64,000 bases of DNA from Mesocentrotus franciscanus (GCA_037976565.1 CP137686.1:25939828-26003827), one strand, 5' to 3'. Positions 48,701 to 63,100 are shown, counted from the stretch's first letter. The notes: generated from the sequence alone by a model not told the origin. A program made the numbers and translations.

Positions 48701-51700
48701 AACCCCTCCTCAACTTTTGCACACACAAAACCCTGTAATAGAACTATGTGGGAGTTGAAAATTCAGCGAGCGTACAGGATTTCAAATGCATCCAGCGGCC
48801 AACTCCTGCGGTGTCACGGCGCTCACGCATTGCAATTTACGCTGAGCCGCAGTAACTGCAGTACCTGTATAGCGCCAGCTAAACATATTTACATCCTTCA
48901 ATGTTTCATTTGGTCTACTTGTTGTAAAAATTCTCCACACAGCTATTAAAATTGAACTGTTGTGGATGAATGAAACATTGAATGATGTAAATATGACCTA
49001 CAGCTAGACCCATTCATGAATCATTGAAAAAGATGAGGTATATAAAACAAATATTGACTGCTCTGTAATCGGATGGTGGTGGAAATTATTACTCCCTCGG
49101 TGAAACTGGAAATCAGAAAAAATTTATGTAAGGTTATAGAAACATGTTCAGGTGATAATCGCTCTAAGATAGTATAAACAAATATTGATTGCCTTGTGGG
49201 ACATAGTTAATACTGTTGCTCCAAGGTGATCTAGACACTAGAAACAGAAGGAAATGTATAGGTCCTACCAGGTTCTATGACATATCCTCAGGTGGTACTT
49301 GAATTGGTGACATTTGCTTCAGCAACACTTAACTTGGCAATTGCTCTTAGGTCAGTTTTGTGTATGATTCTTAACCTCAGCTGTGGACCAAACACTACCT
49401 ATGCCACCTATGTCTTTGATCAAGGCATTTTATCTACATTGCTCCTCTGCACCCAGGAATTGAATGGGTATGGTACAAATGTGGTGTCACCTGTAACATG
49501 CTGACTGGCTGGAATGCTCCCCAGTTGGAAAGAGAGTATGCATTGTAAAGTGCTTGGTCTTAAATGAACCCAGTGACTGGGGTAGTACTACTGGTGAGGT
49601 AAAGTGCCATGTGAAAAACAGCTCTTATTGCTGTTTTAGGAATAAAAAGGGAAAACTAATGTCTATTTATCTTGTGTCCACAGGGATACCCAGCCTGAGA
49701 TCAGAGGCATATGTATGGGTGAGATTGGCGTATGGATGAAGAATTACAGTGAGATGTTTCTCAGTGATAGCTACCTCAAGTATGTTGGTTGGACACTGCA
49801 TGACAAGGTATGGAATGTTTTAATCCATGTATTGATAATCATGGGCAGATCCAGTATTCTGTATAAAGGTGGGGGAGGGGGGGGGGCATAATGCCCAACA
49901 ATCTTTGACCATGTTAGATATAATCCAATATTTTCAATGGGTCATTATATTTTTAGGTGCTATTTTGGCTCTAAATTTTGAAAGGGTAATCAGAGAACAC
50001 AATAAGGGGCACACTACAAATTTGTTACAGTATACAAGATTGTGTTTTATAAGGGAGGAGGCATCGGCCAGTTGTGCCCCCCCCCCCCCTCCCTTATATC
50101 TGCTACTGTTGAAGACATCTGTAACAAGTGCCTTGTTGCACTGCATGGTAAAGGGTCATTATTTAGCCCACGCTTTTGATTTATCATTGTTCTTGTCATC
50201 TGTGCCATTCAGGTTGCCAATGTCCGCAACAAGTGTCTTGTTGCCTTCTATTCTCTGCATGGTAACATTGAGCTAGCACTCAAGTTTGGAGCTCCTCAAC
50301 AATCATTATGAAGACTAACATTTATGGCTATAATTTAACATCTTGTTTGATCTATCACTTTTATGTATCTTTGCTATTCAGGTTGGTGATGTCCGCAACA
50401 AGTGTCTTGTTGCCCTGTACACCCTCTATGGTAACGTTGAGCTGGTGCCCAAACTAGAGCTCTTCACCAACCGCTTCAAGGACAGAGTGGTCAGTATGAC
50501 CCTGGACAAAGAGACAGATGTAGCGGTCAACGCTATCAAGGTGGTCACCCTGATCCTGAAGTAAGTAGATCAGTCCCTGGTGATAGTGGCTCCAGGCTTA
50601 TTTCATCATAGATGTAGAGTTAGGATTAGGGTTGCAGTTGGGTTGTAGGTTTAGGTTTAGGGTTAGAGTGAGGTATAGTGTTTTTTTTCTGTTGCCCTAT
50701 CCAAGCCCAAAATTCCCCGACTACATTTGTATCCTGATCGTGGCACTTTTCTAAATTGGTGCAAATTTTAGACCCAGCCAGCGTTTGATTCTGCACCTTA
50801 GACTTTGATTTAGTTTCCTTTGAAAATTTGCTCCAAGATCTTCATGTTTTTACTTTGCTGTTTTTACTTTATTATGTCAAACTCTGAAGAGTTAATGTTT
50901 TCTCTGCATGTTGATAGATACAACGAGGACATCTTGAGTGCTGAAGATTGTGAGAACGTCTACCAGCTGGTCTACTCCTCCAGCCGAGCAGTGGCCCAGG
51001 CAGCGGGAGAGTTCCTCAATGAACGTCTCTTCAAACGTGAAGATCAAGAGAGTGTCAAGGTCAAACGTACAAAGAGGAGGAATATCAACGCACCCCTGAT
51101 CAAAGATCTTGTACAGTTCTTCATTGAGAGTGAGGTAAGTAGACAGAATTTCAAATACTCATTTCCCGGAAAGGAATTACTTTGAAACCAGAAGCATTCA
51201 CGTGCATGTAATGTTCATAAATTTCCCATATTGGTTTAGAGTTGCGAAAAAATTCATGCCGTGGAGTAAATTAATCACAACTGACGTAACATTTAAGTTT
51301 TTGCGTTTTTGCAATTTGTGAATGTTTTTTGCTGTTAAAATGGTCATCAATTACAATTCACTGAATTTTCTGATTTTACTGTATATTTAGGGTAGGATGT
51401 CAATATAGAAGATTAGATACATTTTTTTTTTTTTACGTCGTGAAAGAACTTTTGTGTTTACTTGTGTTTACTCGTGACTTGTGGTATTGATTGATTCTAA
51501 TTGTATACCTCCTCATGTTTTATATGAGACTGAAACTCTATGACTGAATGCCTGCTTAACTCTTTATGCGTTCTTTTCGCACCAGTGCACAGTCGGCCCT
51601 CATTTCGTTCGCATCTGTGCACAAATCACAATACGTGCTATTCATACACGCAAATTAATGCAACACACAGGGGGTTTACGGGCAAACGCACAAATAGTTA

Positions 51701-54108
51701 AAGCTGAGACCCATTTTAACCTGAGATATTTCTTGTCTTACAATGTTTCTAGCTTCATGAGCATGCTGCGTACCTGGTAGATTCTCTCTGGGACATCAAT
51801 GAGATGATACGAGACTGGGATTGTATGACTGAACTCCTGCTAGAAGACCCCGGCAGAGGAGAAGAAGGTACATTGTTATTAAGTGAAACATTGATAAGTG
51901 GTCTTCATTGAAACCTATATTCTATACAACATTGAAGACCATCTGCTTGCAAAGGCAGCTTTTCTTGTCTCCTACCTAGAAATTAAGCCTGAGTCAAACG
52001 GTTTAACCGACGGTTAACCGACCGCATTCATCAAAACTGTTTAGCATTTCTTGGTCCGTTTAACCGTTATTGGCATACATTTTGAAATGTGCTAATAGTA
52101 ATAGCCAATAATAAAGATAATCAAAGAAACCGCGGTGTAATGTTACACCCAGCTGGGCGCCAGCTGTCTGGCAGCAATAATCTCTATGAATCAATTTGTA
52201 AACAACCATGCCCCCTTCTCACTCTCTTTATTTCCCTTCATAACGGTTAAACGAAACCGCCCGTATTAAAGTTAACGGTTAACCGTTTAGCAAAAAAAAA
52301 CGTAATGACTCAGGCCTACTAGAAATAAATCCCAACTTGAGATCAATATCAATCACATTTGTGAACAGAGAGACAGGTAATTGTAAGTTCAGGGGCTTGT
52401 CATAAGCTGGAATCAGTCACAACTATTTTCAAGATGGGACCTTGGTGTGGATGTAGTTTGGAGTGAAACTTTGCTTGTCTTCATTCTGTCAGATGCTTAT
52501 GTGCTGTATTTGTACAAGAAAATAAGAACATAAACATGACATAGGAGCCCCCTTAGCTACGAGACCCCAGCAAATTACACCATCCATTAATAGAGCAGGT
52601 GTAAGAGGACGCTTGAAGAGAAAGTTGAACAAGAGGACAGGAGTGAGAAGATATGACCCTCCCCTATCACTCCAGAGGGGTCCCAATTATAAATGAAGAT
52701 GAGTGTTAATACACTTTGTGTTGACAATTCTTCTATTTTAGGTAATAAGGTAAATCTTGTTTGTTTTAACTTCTAGCTCTTGATGATAGACAGGAGACAG
52801 CTCTGATCGAGATCATGGTGTCCGCTGTCAGACAGTCTGCTCTGGGTCATCCACCTATTGGCAGAGGCTCAGCCAAAAAGGTACAAACATCATACATCTT
52901 ATGACGTATATATCCCACAATAATTTGATTGTTAAGAATTTGAATTCTGAAGAAACTTGGGACAGCTATTTTGTTTTTGTTATTGTTAGTTTCTTGTTTC
53001 TACCTGAATAAGATCAGAATCAGGTACCTTCATTTTAAAGTTTTTTTATGGCATAAAAGACATTTATTCCCATTTTAGTAATGAAACAAAGCAGTATAGT
53101 TGAATTTAACAAAAATATTTATAAGTTCAAAAATGAAAATATTCTTAAAGGACTGGATGGAACAAGTTTTATTGTTCAAACGAAATATACATATGTGATT
53201 TCCATTAACTTTTAAAATGCAATATTAATAATGCAAACAATATGCCATGAAAAAAAAATAATCCTGAATACCACAATTTGGCACTGTGTGGGAAATATAG
53301 ATTCTATTATCACAAAAAGGATATTTGAGCCTTGCTCAGGGTCAAACCCACAACCTTCTTAAATTTTAAACCACCTAATGAGGACACCACGTGCAGAAGT
53401 TTGATCAAATTGTTCCATTTACAAGGCTTTTATTTTAGCAGGTAAGTCAAGAGAGATTGACTCGTCAAAAGATTTTGTAGAAGAAATATTGAAACATGAA
53501 ATTTATATCATGGATCTTGTTCTTATTGTAGACTCTGTTGACAAGCAAAGAAAAGAAAGTTGATCTTGTTCTTATTGTAGACTCTGTTGACAAGCAAAGA
53601 AAAGAAAGTTGATCTTGATCTTATTGTAGACTCTGTTGACAAGCAAAGAAAAGAAAGTTGATCTTGTTCTTATTGTAGACTCTGTTGACAAGCAAAGAAA
53701 AGAAAGTTGATCTTGTTCTTATTGTAGACTCTGTTGACAAGCAAAGAAAAGAAAGTTGATCTTGTTCTTATTGTAGACTCTGTTGACAAGCAAAGAAAAG
53801 AAAGTTGTTCTTGTTCTTATTGTAGACTCTGTTGACAAGCAAAGAAAAGAAAGTTGATCTTGTTCTTATTGTAGACTCTGTTGACAAGCAAAGAAAAGAA
53901 AGTTGATCTTGTTCTTATTGTAGACTCTGTTGACAAGCAAAGAAAAGAAAGTTGTTCAGGAGGATAAGATGAAACTGACAGAGCATTTCATCACAAAGCT
54001 ACCAGAATTACTTGCCAAGGTAAGATACCACGTTCCCCCCATCAGGGTACTTCAAGATGATAATTGTTAACAAGAATTATACAGCTCTTGTGAGCTTTGT
54101 TTGTACTA

Positions 54109-54162
<54 letters not shown>

Positions 54163-57100
54163 GATGAATATAATAATAATAATAATAATCTTTTATAGTC
54201 CACTCCAAATTTTATTGAACCGAAAATGGAAATTCTTTGTGCCCAATTGATCGTGAGCCCGGCAGCCACTGAGCAGTGCCAGATCGACATTGCTCTATCC
54301 CCTTATTGTTGAACGCCAAACAAGGTAGCAGCGACTCCCATCTTTTAACGTCTTTTGGTATGACGCGGCCGGGGTTCGAACCCACGACCTCCCGGTTGTG
54401 AGGCGGACGCTCTACCTACTGAGCCAACACACCGGTACAAGATTATAATTATAATTATATTTTGTTTGCAAGATAATGTGCATTAGAAATGATCTTATTA
54501 CATGTATTTCCCTAAACAGAAATTATAATCTTCCAATATTCTGAGAGCTTCTGGTTCAGTTTTTAGTCCAGTTTGTCCTTCAACCCGATCTATATTTTCT
54601 TGTTACCAGTAATTGGAATTTGACTACCAAGAAGTGAGCAGGTTCTTGATGGCCCCTCATGAAAACAAGCTCTCAAATAGCCCAGTATTGTTCAGTTTAT
54701 TGTGAGATATATTTCACTGTATTTTATTTGGGGTATGAGAGGTTCTGGATTATCTAACCAACCACAGGTGCAATTCATACCCATCCTAAGTCATTTTATT
54801 TTATACATAAGATAATATTTTTAACTCCTTCATTTCTTCCGAAAAAAGTTCAACACAGATTGGGACAAGGTTGCCAATTTGCTGGAGATCCCTCAACATT
54901 TTGAGGTAGAGATCTACACCACGACCCGTCTCGACAAGCATCTCGATTCCCTTCTGATTCAGATGAGAGACATCGTAGAGAAGCATACAGAGTCTGAGGT
55001 AATGTATAATCTCACAAACTTGCTCAGCTTCTGAAGAGTGTTTTTGTGTTGTGCAATTTACAGGTAATCATCTATATTGTTCAGTATTTGGGTCATCTTG
55101 ATTTCATGTAGCAGGATCACAAATATCATATATTCTGAATTTTGGTGATGTATATGATGTAAATTGCTTGTTTCTCATTCGGAATATAGAAATGCTGTAA
55201 TACCACACCACAGTAATATGTGCACACATTAAAACTATATCCCCCTCCCCCATTGACCTAATATTACATCTTGCACTGTATAGAAACTCCCAGAAGACCA
55301 CCGTAAGTTCAGATCCTAAGCAATTCAGTCATTAGAAGTTACATGTACTTGTTGTGCAAATTTGTGTTCTGTCAGGTTCTTGATGCATGCGCCAACACGT
55401 ATGAGACACTGCTAGGAGAGCTGTACAGCACCACACCAAGGGTCTCGATTGCACAGAGTACACTCCTAGAAAATTACCATTTCAGATAGAATCCCAAGAA
55501 TTCAAACATTTTTATCAAGTTTCGTACTTTGTAATCTTTTGATTTTAATGAAGTTCCTTGTTTTACAAACTCTCGTTCTGTCAGGTTCTTGATGCATGTG
55601 CTAAGACGTATGAGACGCTTCTAGGAGAGCGTTACAGCACCACACCAAGGGTTCAGGTTGCTCAGAGTACACTCCTAGATAACCTAGCTGAAAGGCTCAA
55701 GAGAAGCGTTGATGTGTACCTCATGGTGAGTAGGAGATGTTGATAAGAGATCTTCCCAAAATGTGAAAGTTAATATCAACTTAATGTTCACTAAAGTTGT
55801 AACATATAGTTTAAAGCTTTATATCCACTGAACCTCAAAACTTTGATGATTGATGTACTTCACTTATTAAAATCATTAAGCCTGCCTATCAAATGTCTTT
55901 ATGAATTGAATTTTAGAAACGGAAAACTTTAGAGCCCGGACTACATATTTACAATGTATAATGTCCACTCGGTGTATTTGATTTGTTGTTGGTAAGTATT
56001 TTTCAATCTAAGAAATGATTTCAATAATTTGATTTCAGACTCAGAATCCTACAGAAGATGACCTCTATAACATCTCATCCAGTATCAGAAGAATTGCTTC
56101 ATTCTACAGGTAAAGTGAAATGTTTAATTTTTCTACACATAGTCTTGTCACAGTGTGTACATATTCAGACAAAATTTCATTCAGATATGTATTCATTACA
56201 TATGTACATGTATCTCTACTAGAGAAAATATTGCAAGCTGTTTGCCTCACTCTTTGCTTTTGTAGTCTTACAAATCTATCTTTAGATTTGGTAAACTTTG
56301 ACCTCTTGACCTCTACAGCTGCCATGACCTGACCCGATGGGAGCTGTACGATTCTCTGTTCAGCCTGGTGAAGCGATGCTCAGAGAGAGGGGCAGCTCGG
56401 ATCAGATCTTCACCTTAGCCATCTCCTGCTGCCACTATGCCATCATGTGGACCATGACCAAGCTAGACAATCAAAACCCGGAAATGGTAAATAACTCCCC
56501 CTTTTGCTTTCATGATTATTGTTTGTGATAAAGAGGTCAACACGTGGCACTTTATATAAGTCAGCTGAAGAAGTTCTAACAGATGTAACTTGGCCTATTT
56601 TCATGAATACTACCTTATGGTAGGGCTCGACACTAACAGGCGCACATGGGTGCCTAAAATTATGGGTCCGGACCCCCAAGTTTTTGCATAGGGCTCAAAC
56701 ATACATACATACAGACTGTTAAGAACTTAATCCGGACCCCCTTTCAAAAAAAAATTAGTATGGAGCCCTGTTAATGGGACCAAATAATAATAAATACAGT
56801 AAAATGTGTCCAAGATCAATCACTCTTACTCTAAGCTATGAAAAAAAATTCAGTCTTTTCAAGTTTTTGTGACAGTTTATCCTCCAGCACTATTTTGTTT
56901 TGTTTTTCTCCATGTATTATACAGTCAAACCTGCTTTAGTGACCACCTGTCTGCAAAGACCACATTTTTTGTTTCCCTTGAAAATGGTTTCTCATTGAAT
57001 CATGTACTAAAGGAACCTGTCTACAAAGACCACTTTTTGTGTTTCCCTTGGGCAGTTGCTATAGACAGGTTTGACTGTATTATTATCAATCTACTGTAAT

Positions 57101-60100
57101 ATTGCTCTTAAAACTCTCTCTCTCTCTCTCTCCCTCCCTCCCTCCCTTTCTCTCTCCCTCTCTCTCCCTTCCTTCCGCTCTCTCTCTCTCATCACATGAC
57201 AGAGCGAGATGAAGAAGATTCGTCGGCAGGTCAGCGAGCTGATCAAGACCTGCTCCACCCTCCTCATCGACGGAAGCGAGCAGATCCGAGAAGAGGCTTT
57301 CATCACAATCTGTGACTTGATGGTGGTCTTCAGCAGGCAGCTAGCCGCCCAGCCCGCCCTTGCCCCACTCGTCTATGAAGCCAACCTCAATCTCCAGACA
57401 CTGCTGTCAGACTTTGTGCAGGAGCATGTTTTTGTTGAAGAAGATGATGACGGTAAGATATAAGTGATTTAACTACTTGTTCTCTATGCATGATTCTTTT
57501 CTGCACAAATAATGCTTGGATGAAGATGTTTGCAATGACTTATAATGGGAGGCAGGGTCTAATCTAATCATATTTATGATATCTTGCATTTGCTATCTAC
57601 AATAGGCCGATCCCTGGTTCATAAGAGTTCCAAAATATTATCCATCCAAGGATTTTTAAGTCACCAATTTTGCAAAAGTATTGATTTGAAGTGAAACTTC
57701 ATCGTAATGCAGTATTGTCTAATACAGTTTAATGAAATCACCCTTTTTTGTATGCCTTAGATTTTCTTGAATGCATTTCCTTTAAAAAAATTATGGAAGC
57801 ATGTTTTAAAACTGATATCAATAAGTAGCGTATTAAGAGTCCTACATACTCATATTCATGTAAGCTCTGTCTCTTGTTACAAATCACAGATGACGAAGAA
57901 GATGGTGATGACTCCCATAAGATCGAGGTGCTCCACAAGAGACGTAACCTCCTTGCATCCTTCTGTAAACAGATCGTATTCAGCATCATTGAGATGAGGA
58001 ATGCATCAGGAATCTTTAAGCATTACATGAAGGTAGGTGTCTTGTTAAAATAATAACAAAACAAAAATGTACACAATAATTATTTTTGTGCGCTATGATC
58101 TAGTGAACTAATAGAGGCACAGAATAATACTTCTGTGATACTGTGCTATACCTAGAAAGATGCTACGTATATATATATCCATGCTAGACCATGTTTGATT
58201 GGTAGGTTCATATATTGTACTGTGGAGCCCTCAATACCCTATCATTTTATACTTATTTGTATGGAAGTATTTTTATCTGTTTTTGTTATTTTGACTAATT
58301 CTTTGTGTTCTGTAAAGATGTAATGGCTGTATTAAAAAAATTAGAAATCCGTAATGAAATTTTACGTACACGACTCCGTATTATGGGGATCGTGCCTTTT
58401 CGTCAGTTGCTCCATGTCTCTGGAACTCCCTCCATCCTATTTTTTACGACACCAACAAGCTAGAAAGCTTTAAGTCAGGCCTCAAAATCCATATTTTCAA
58501 GCAAATATGTAGTCCATGACTATTGGAGAAGCGGGCGCCTTTGAATGTTTGAAACAGATAAATGGCACCATACAAGTGCTGTGGATCATCATCATCATCA
58601 TCATCAAAATAATATGAGATTTGGATATGTCTCTCTTTCTCTGCTTAGTTTTACAATGACTATGGTGATATCATCAAGATGACCCTGGCTAAGTCGAGAG
58701 AGAACAACAAGATCAGCTGTGCCAGAACACTTGGTCTTAGTCTGACCCAGGTAAGCCTAAATCTGGGTTCTAAGACGCATGTCTTGGCACCAATCATACC
58801 ATGTTCAATTTGCTATATACTCTTATACCAAATCCCATACTTCAACCCTGAACCAAATACCGTAAATCTCCGTGTATAAGGCGCACCTGTGTATAAGGCG
58901 CACCCCTATTTTTGGGGGGAAGAAAAAAAAAAAAAAAAAAATTGTTTTTTTTTTGGGGGGGTTTGCTTTTTTGCCGACACCATCTCAGATTCGTCTCTTA
59001 TTTCAGCGTGCAGTCCCGTTCGGAAACCCAAGGCATGATGCAGGGAATTGGGAAGGACTTTTATTTATTACGACTTTACAGTCAAAAAGTCAAAGTAAAA
59101 AGATTGTAACAATGTTGTTTTTAAAACTAAAGATGACAGAAAAATGTTCCTCCCGAGTCCAAACCAAAATTTGGACAGGCTAGATTTCGAGTGGTGAGTC
59201 GATATCCCCCGTGTAAGTGAGCTGCAGTATACAGGTGAGTGAGCTGGAGACACGGGAGAGCTTCGCCGGCAAAGTGCCTTGTGAAGGGGCATAATTTATC
59301 GAGTCTGAAAAAAAACAAAAAACTCTCTTCCCTTCAAATTAGGAACGTAGTTTAACTTCAAATAGTAGATCCTATTCTTTATTTGCATTATGTGATTCAT
59401 GTTGAGACACAGAGATTTTCGGAAACCAGTAAAAAGTAGCATTTTGAGGACTCAAAATATCCTGTACCTGTGTATTAGGCGCACCCCCGACTTTTGATTT
59501 TTCCCGACGGAAAAAAAGTGCGCCTTATACACGGAGATTTACGGTACTATACGCCCCACGTAACCCTAACACTAAGCCTAACCTAAAACCAAATCCTACC
59601 CCTAACTCTATATATTTGACAAAATAAAGCCAGGAGACAATGTCAGAACACCCAAATCTTCTATACTCTATAAACCTTGTTTGTATTACCAAAACAATAC
59701 TGTAATATTTTCTGAAAGGAAATGTGTATTTCTTACAAATGAACATGCCAAATGTGCTATACTTATCCACAACAATGTGATTTTTACCATTAGTAATCAA
59801 CCATTTTTACAACCGTGATTGATGTAAAATGCTGAAAGTTGGTTTTGCTCTCCACTATAACGGGTTTAGCTTCCACTATCTATTGTGATGATCTACATGT
59901 ATAAGGATTTGATTTGCACTATCAAGTGATTTGCAATGTCTTAGTTGATATGATCTCTAAGCTGTCCATGAATGATCTAACTATGATAATATTGACTCGA
60001 CTCCTCTATGCTCTTATTTAAGAACATAAAAGGAAACATGAGAGATGATTTGATTTGATTTGATCCCTCACCTTAAATTGTTCTGTGATGATCTGATTTG

Positions 60101-63100
60101 AATCCATGAAACAGTTATTAAAGGATGTGAAGGGAGATAGAATAACAAGGCTAAGACTCTGAGTCAACTCAGTGCTGCCTACAAACTCTCTACGCTATTT
60201 TCATTGACCTTTCACATTTGACCTTTGACCTTTTGTTTCTCTCATACAGTTATTCAAGGACATGAAAGGGGACATGGGGTATGACGAGGCTAAGACACAG
60301 AGTCAACTCAATGCTATCAAAGAACTTGCGAGACGTTTCTCTTTGACCTTTGGCCTCGATCAGATCAAGACTAGGGATGCGGTTGCTGCCTTACACAAGT
60401 ATGTGTGCTACCTCAGAATCTTCTCAAATACTTTGTCACAGCATTTCTCTTATTTAACCTACTGTATAAGGCAATACTTTTGCATACAGATATTGGAGTA
60501 CATCATTTACTGTTAAAAAATGTTAAACTTTGTAATGAATATTAAAGTGAACCATTCACACAAAAACTTTGCTCTGTATTTAAGGGGTTCCTTGCTATTC
60601 TCATTGACTCTCTATTTGAAATGGGAGCTTCAAATATTACTTCTATAAAGATATATTGCAAGTATCATTGCAATTTCACTTCAGCTAAAAGTGACCCATG
60701 CGCCTGCTGGCATAGAATAGGGACCACATGGAATTCAAATTTGATTTGGGTTCTCTGCGTAGCAGGATAACATAAAACCTTGCAACTTATCCTTTATTTT
60801 CTTCACACTCCTTAACTGTAAGCCCATATGATTCCAGGTTTAACAAATTGGGTTGATTTTATACATTCTAGCTGTACACAAATTATTTTTGTAGGCGATC
60901 GGTACCTTATAAATATGTCTTGTTTTGTCAAACAGGGAAGGTATTCAGTTCAGCTTGACTCCTCTAGAAGACCCAGCTAACGAGTATGGCCCTCCACCTA
61001 ACCTTGGCTACCTGGAGATCTTGACTGAATTCAGCAGTAAACTGATGAGACAAGATAAACGTACTGTGTAAGTCACTTTACAGCCTTTCTTGTTATAAGT
61101 TGTTCAGCAGTAAGTTGATTAAAAGAGATTAGCATACTGTGTATTAAAGTCATTGTATAGTCTAGCTTGTTGGTACTAGTCTGTTCCGAGACAAGTCAAA
61201 CAGCAATATGAGGTTATTTAGCTTATTCCCCAGTCACACCAACGACACCAACACCAGACCAACTACAGACAGGACAAATAATTAATCCATTACCTCCAAA
61301 GGCCAAGAATCAGTCGGTTTGGAGTCGGTTTGGTGGTGTGACTGTGGTATTAGTGGATAGGGTGAGTGTCATGAAAAACTATTATAAGGTCATCATGGTT
61401 GTGAGACCTGTTGGTTCTAGCATTAATCCTTCGGCACCTATTGTTTTCCAAAATTGAAGATGTAGATCCTTACTTCTTATCAAGAGCTTTCTTTTCTAGT
61501 TGTCAAGTAAAATTGACACTGTTTCCAGGGCTGGCTTTGGAGAAGTATATTTAACTCTCTTAATTGATGGATAGGGGAAGGGGAACCTATGTTGACCAGG
61601 TCGTCTTGTTGATTATTTTTAAAGAGAGAAATTGTATTCAGGTTTTGGGTGCATGTGTAGGACTGGAATCAGTTGGTTTGAACAATTTTGTGCTCTTTGA
61701 TAATATATCTTCTAGGTTGCAATACTTGGACAAGAACCTGAAAGAAGGGATGACAGAGCAGGAAAGCGAGGAATGGGCACCCCTGAGGATCTACCGCCAT
61801 TCACTCCTGCAGGGAGACCTGATAGAGAGACCGCCAGAGGTACCAAGAATTCAGAAGATGAGCAAGAAACAGGCCAAGGGAATGAAGAGAAAGATGGCCA
61901 TGCAAGGAGGTAAGGTATTCTAGGGAGAAGAGAGATATAGAAAAAGAGAGAGCGAGAGAGATGAGAGAGAGAGGGGGTACACCAGATCGAGAGACTGCCA
62001 GTGGTACCCATATTAAATACAGAAGATGAGCAAGAAACAGGCCAAGGAAATGTAGAGAAAAATGGCCATGCAAGGAGATAAGGTATTTAAGGGAGAAGAG
62101 AGATATAGAAAAAGAGAGAGCGAGAGAGAGGGGGGAGACCAGATAGAGAGACCGCCAGTGGTACCCATAATACAGAAGATGAGCAAGAAACAGGCCAAGG
62201 GAATGGAGAGAAAAATGGCCATGCAAGGAGGTAAGGTATGTAATGGAGAAGAGAGAGAGAGAGAGAAAAAAAGAGTGAGGGAGAGAGATAGAAAGAGAGG
62301 GGGGAGAGAGAAGGGGGAGATCTGATATGGAGGCTGCCAGAGATATCAAGAATACAAAAGATGAGCCAAGAAACAAGCAAAGGGAATGATAAAGAGAATG
62401 ATGGCCGTGCAAGAGAAGAACAAGAAGAGACCAAGACACAGACAGACAGAAATATTCAGGTAGAAATACAGACAGGCAGACAAGCAGGCTGAAAGAGGAA
62501 CAGACAGATGTTCAGACAGGAAAAACAAAGAAAAAGAGAGAGATGGAGAAACAGACAAAGAAAGAGATAGAGAGAACATCAGGGAGGCAGATGGAGAGAG
62601 ATACAGATAGACAAATAAAGAAACAGACAAAATATTAACAAATCAGTATTAAGAGAATTCAGATCACTTTGTTGTAGATGGTTAAGTTACGCACAGTATT
62701 GATATTAGTGTTCATAGATCTGTACAGACATCATCTCTCCACTTTCTTTCCTCCTGGCTTAGATGAGAGTTCCAACGACCAATGGTTGTCCAGGGATGCC
62801 CACATAAACGTCACTGGTGCAGCGAAACGTCTCAGAGGCGATGAGGAGACATCGCTGCAAGGATCTGATAGAGATTTTGAGTGAGTACTTCCTATCACTT
62901 TTATTTTGTTTCCAGTCTAGAAGAAATAAAAGACGCAAAGATGGGATTGTAATAACTAGGATTATCTAACATAGGGCATGTTAGAGGTTTTGTTTGAGGC
63001 CTCTAAGCCTCCAAATTGGCTTCTGCAGGAATGTTGATAGCTCTCAAGAACTCTTTTTCCACTATTCTGTGTTATGATTTACAGCGAATGAAATATAAAC

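Noticed and set aside
53514..53955. Regularly spaced 49-bp repeats resembling a CRISPR array
   Set aside because: The units are contiguous with no spacers and contain an exon start; this is a eukaryotic minisatellite.
55376..55725. Mutually exclusive alternative exons 14 and 14'
   Set aside because: The upstream copy has an in-frame stop and no donor, so it cannot substitute for the exon.
61712..62630. Long Ser/Leu-rich reading frames on the - strand
   Set aside because: They are the reverse of GA-rich repeats and STAG exon 22; no codon or domain evidence.
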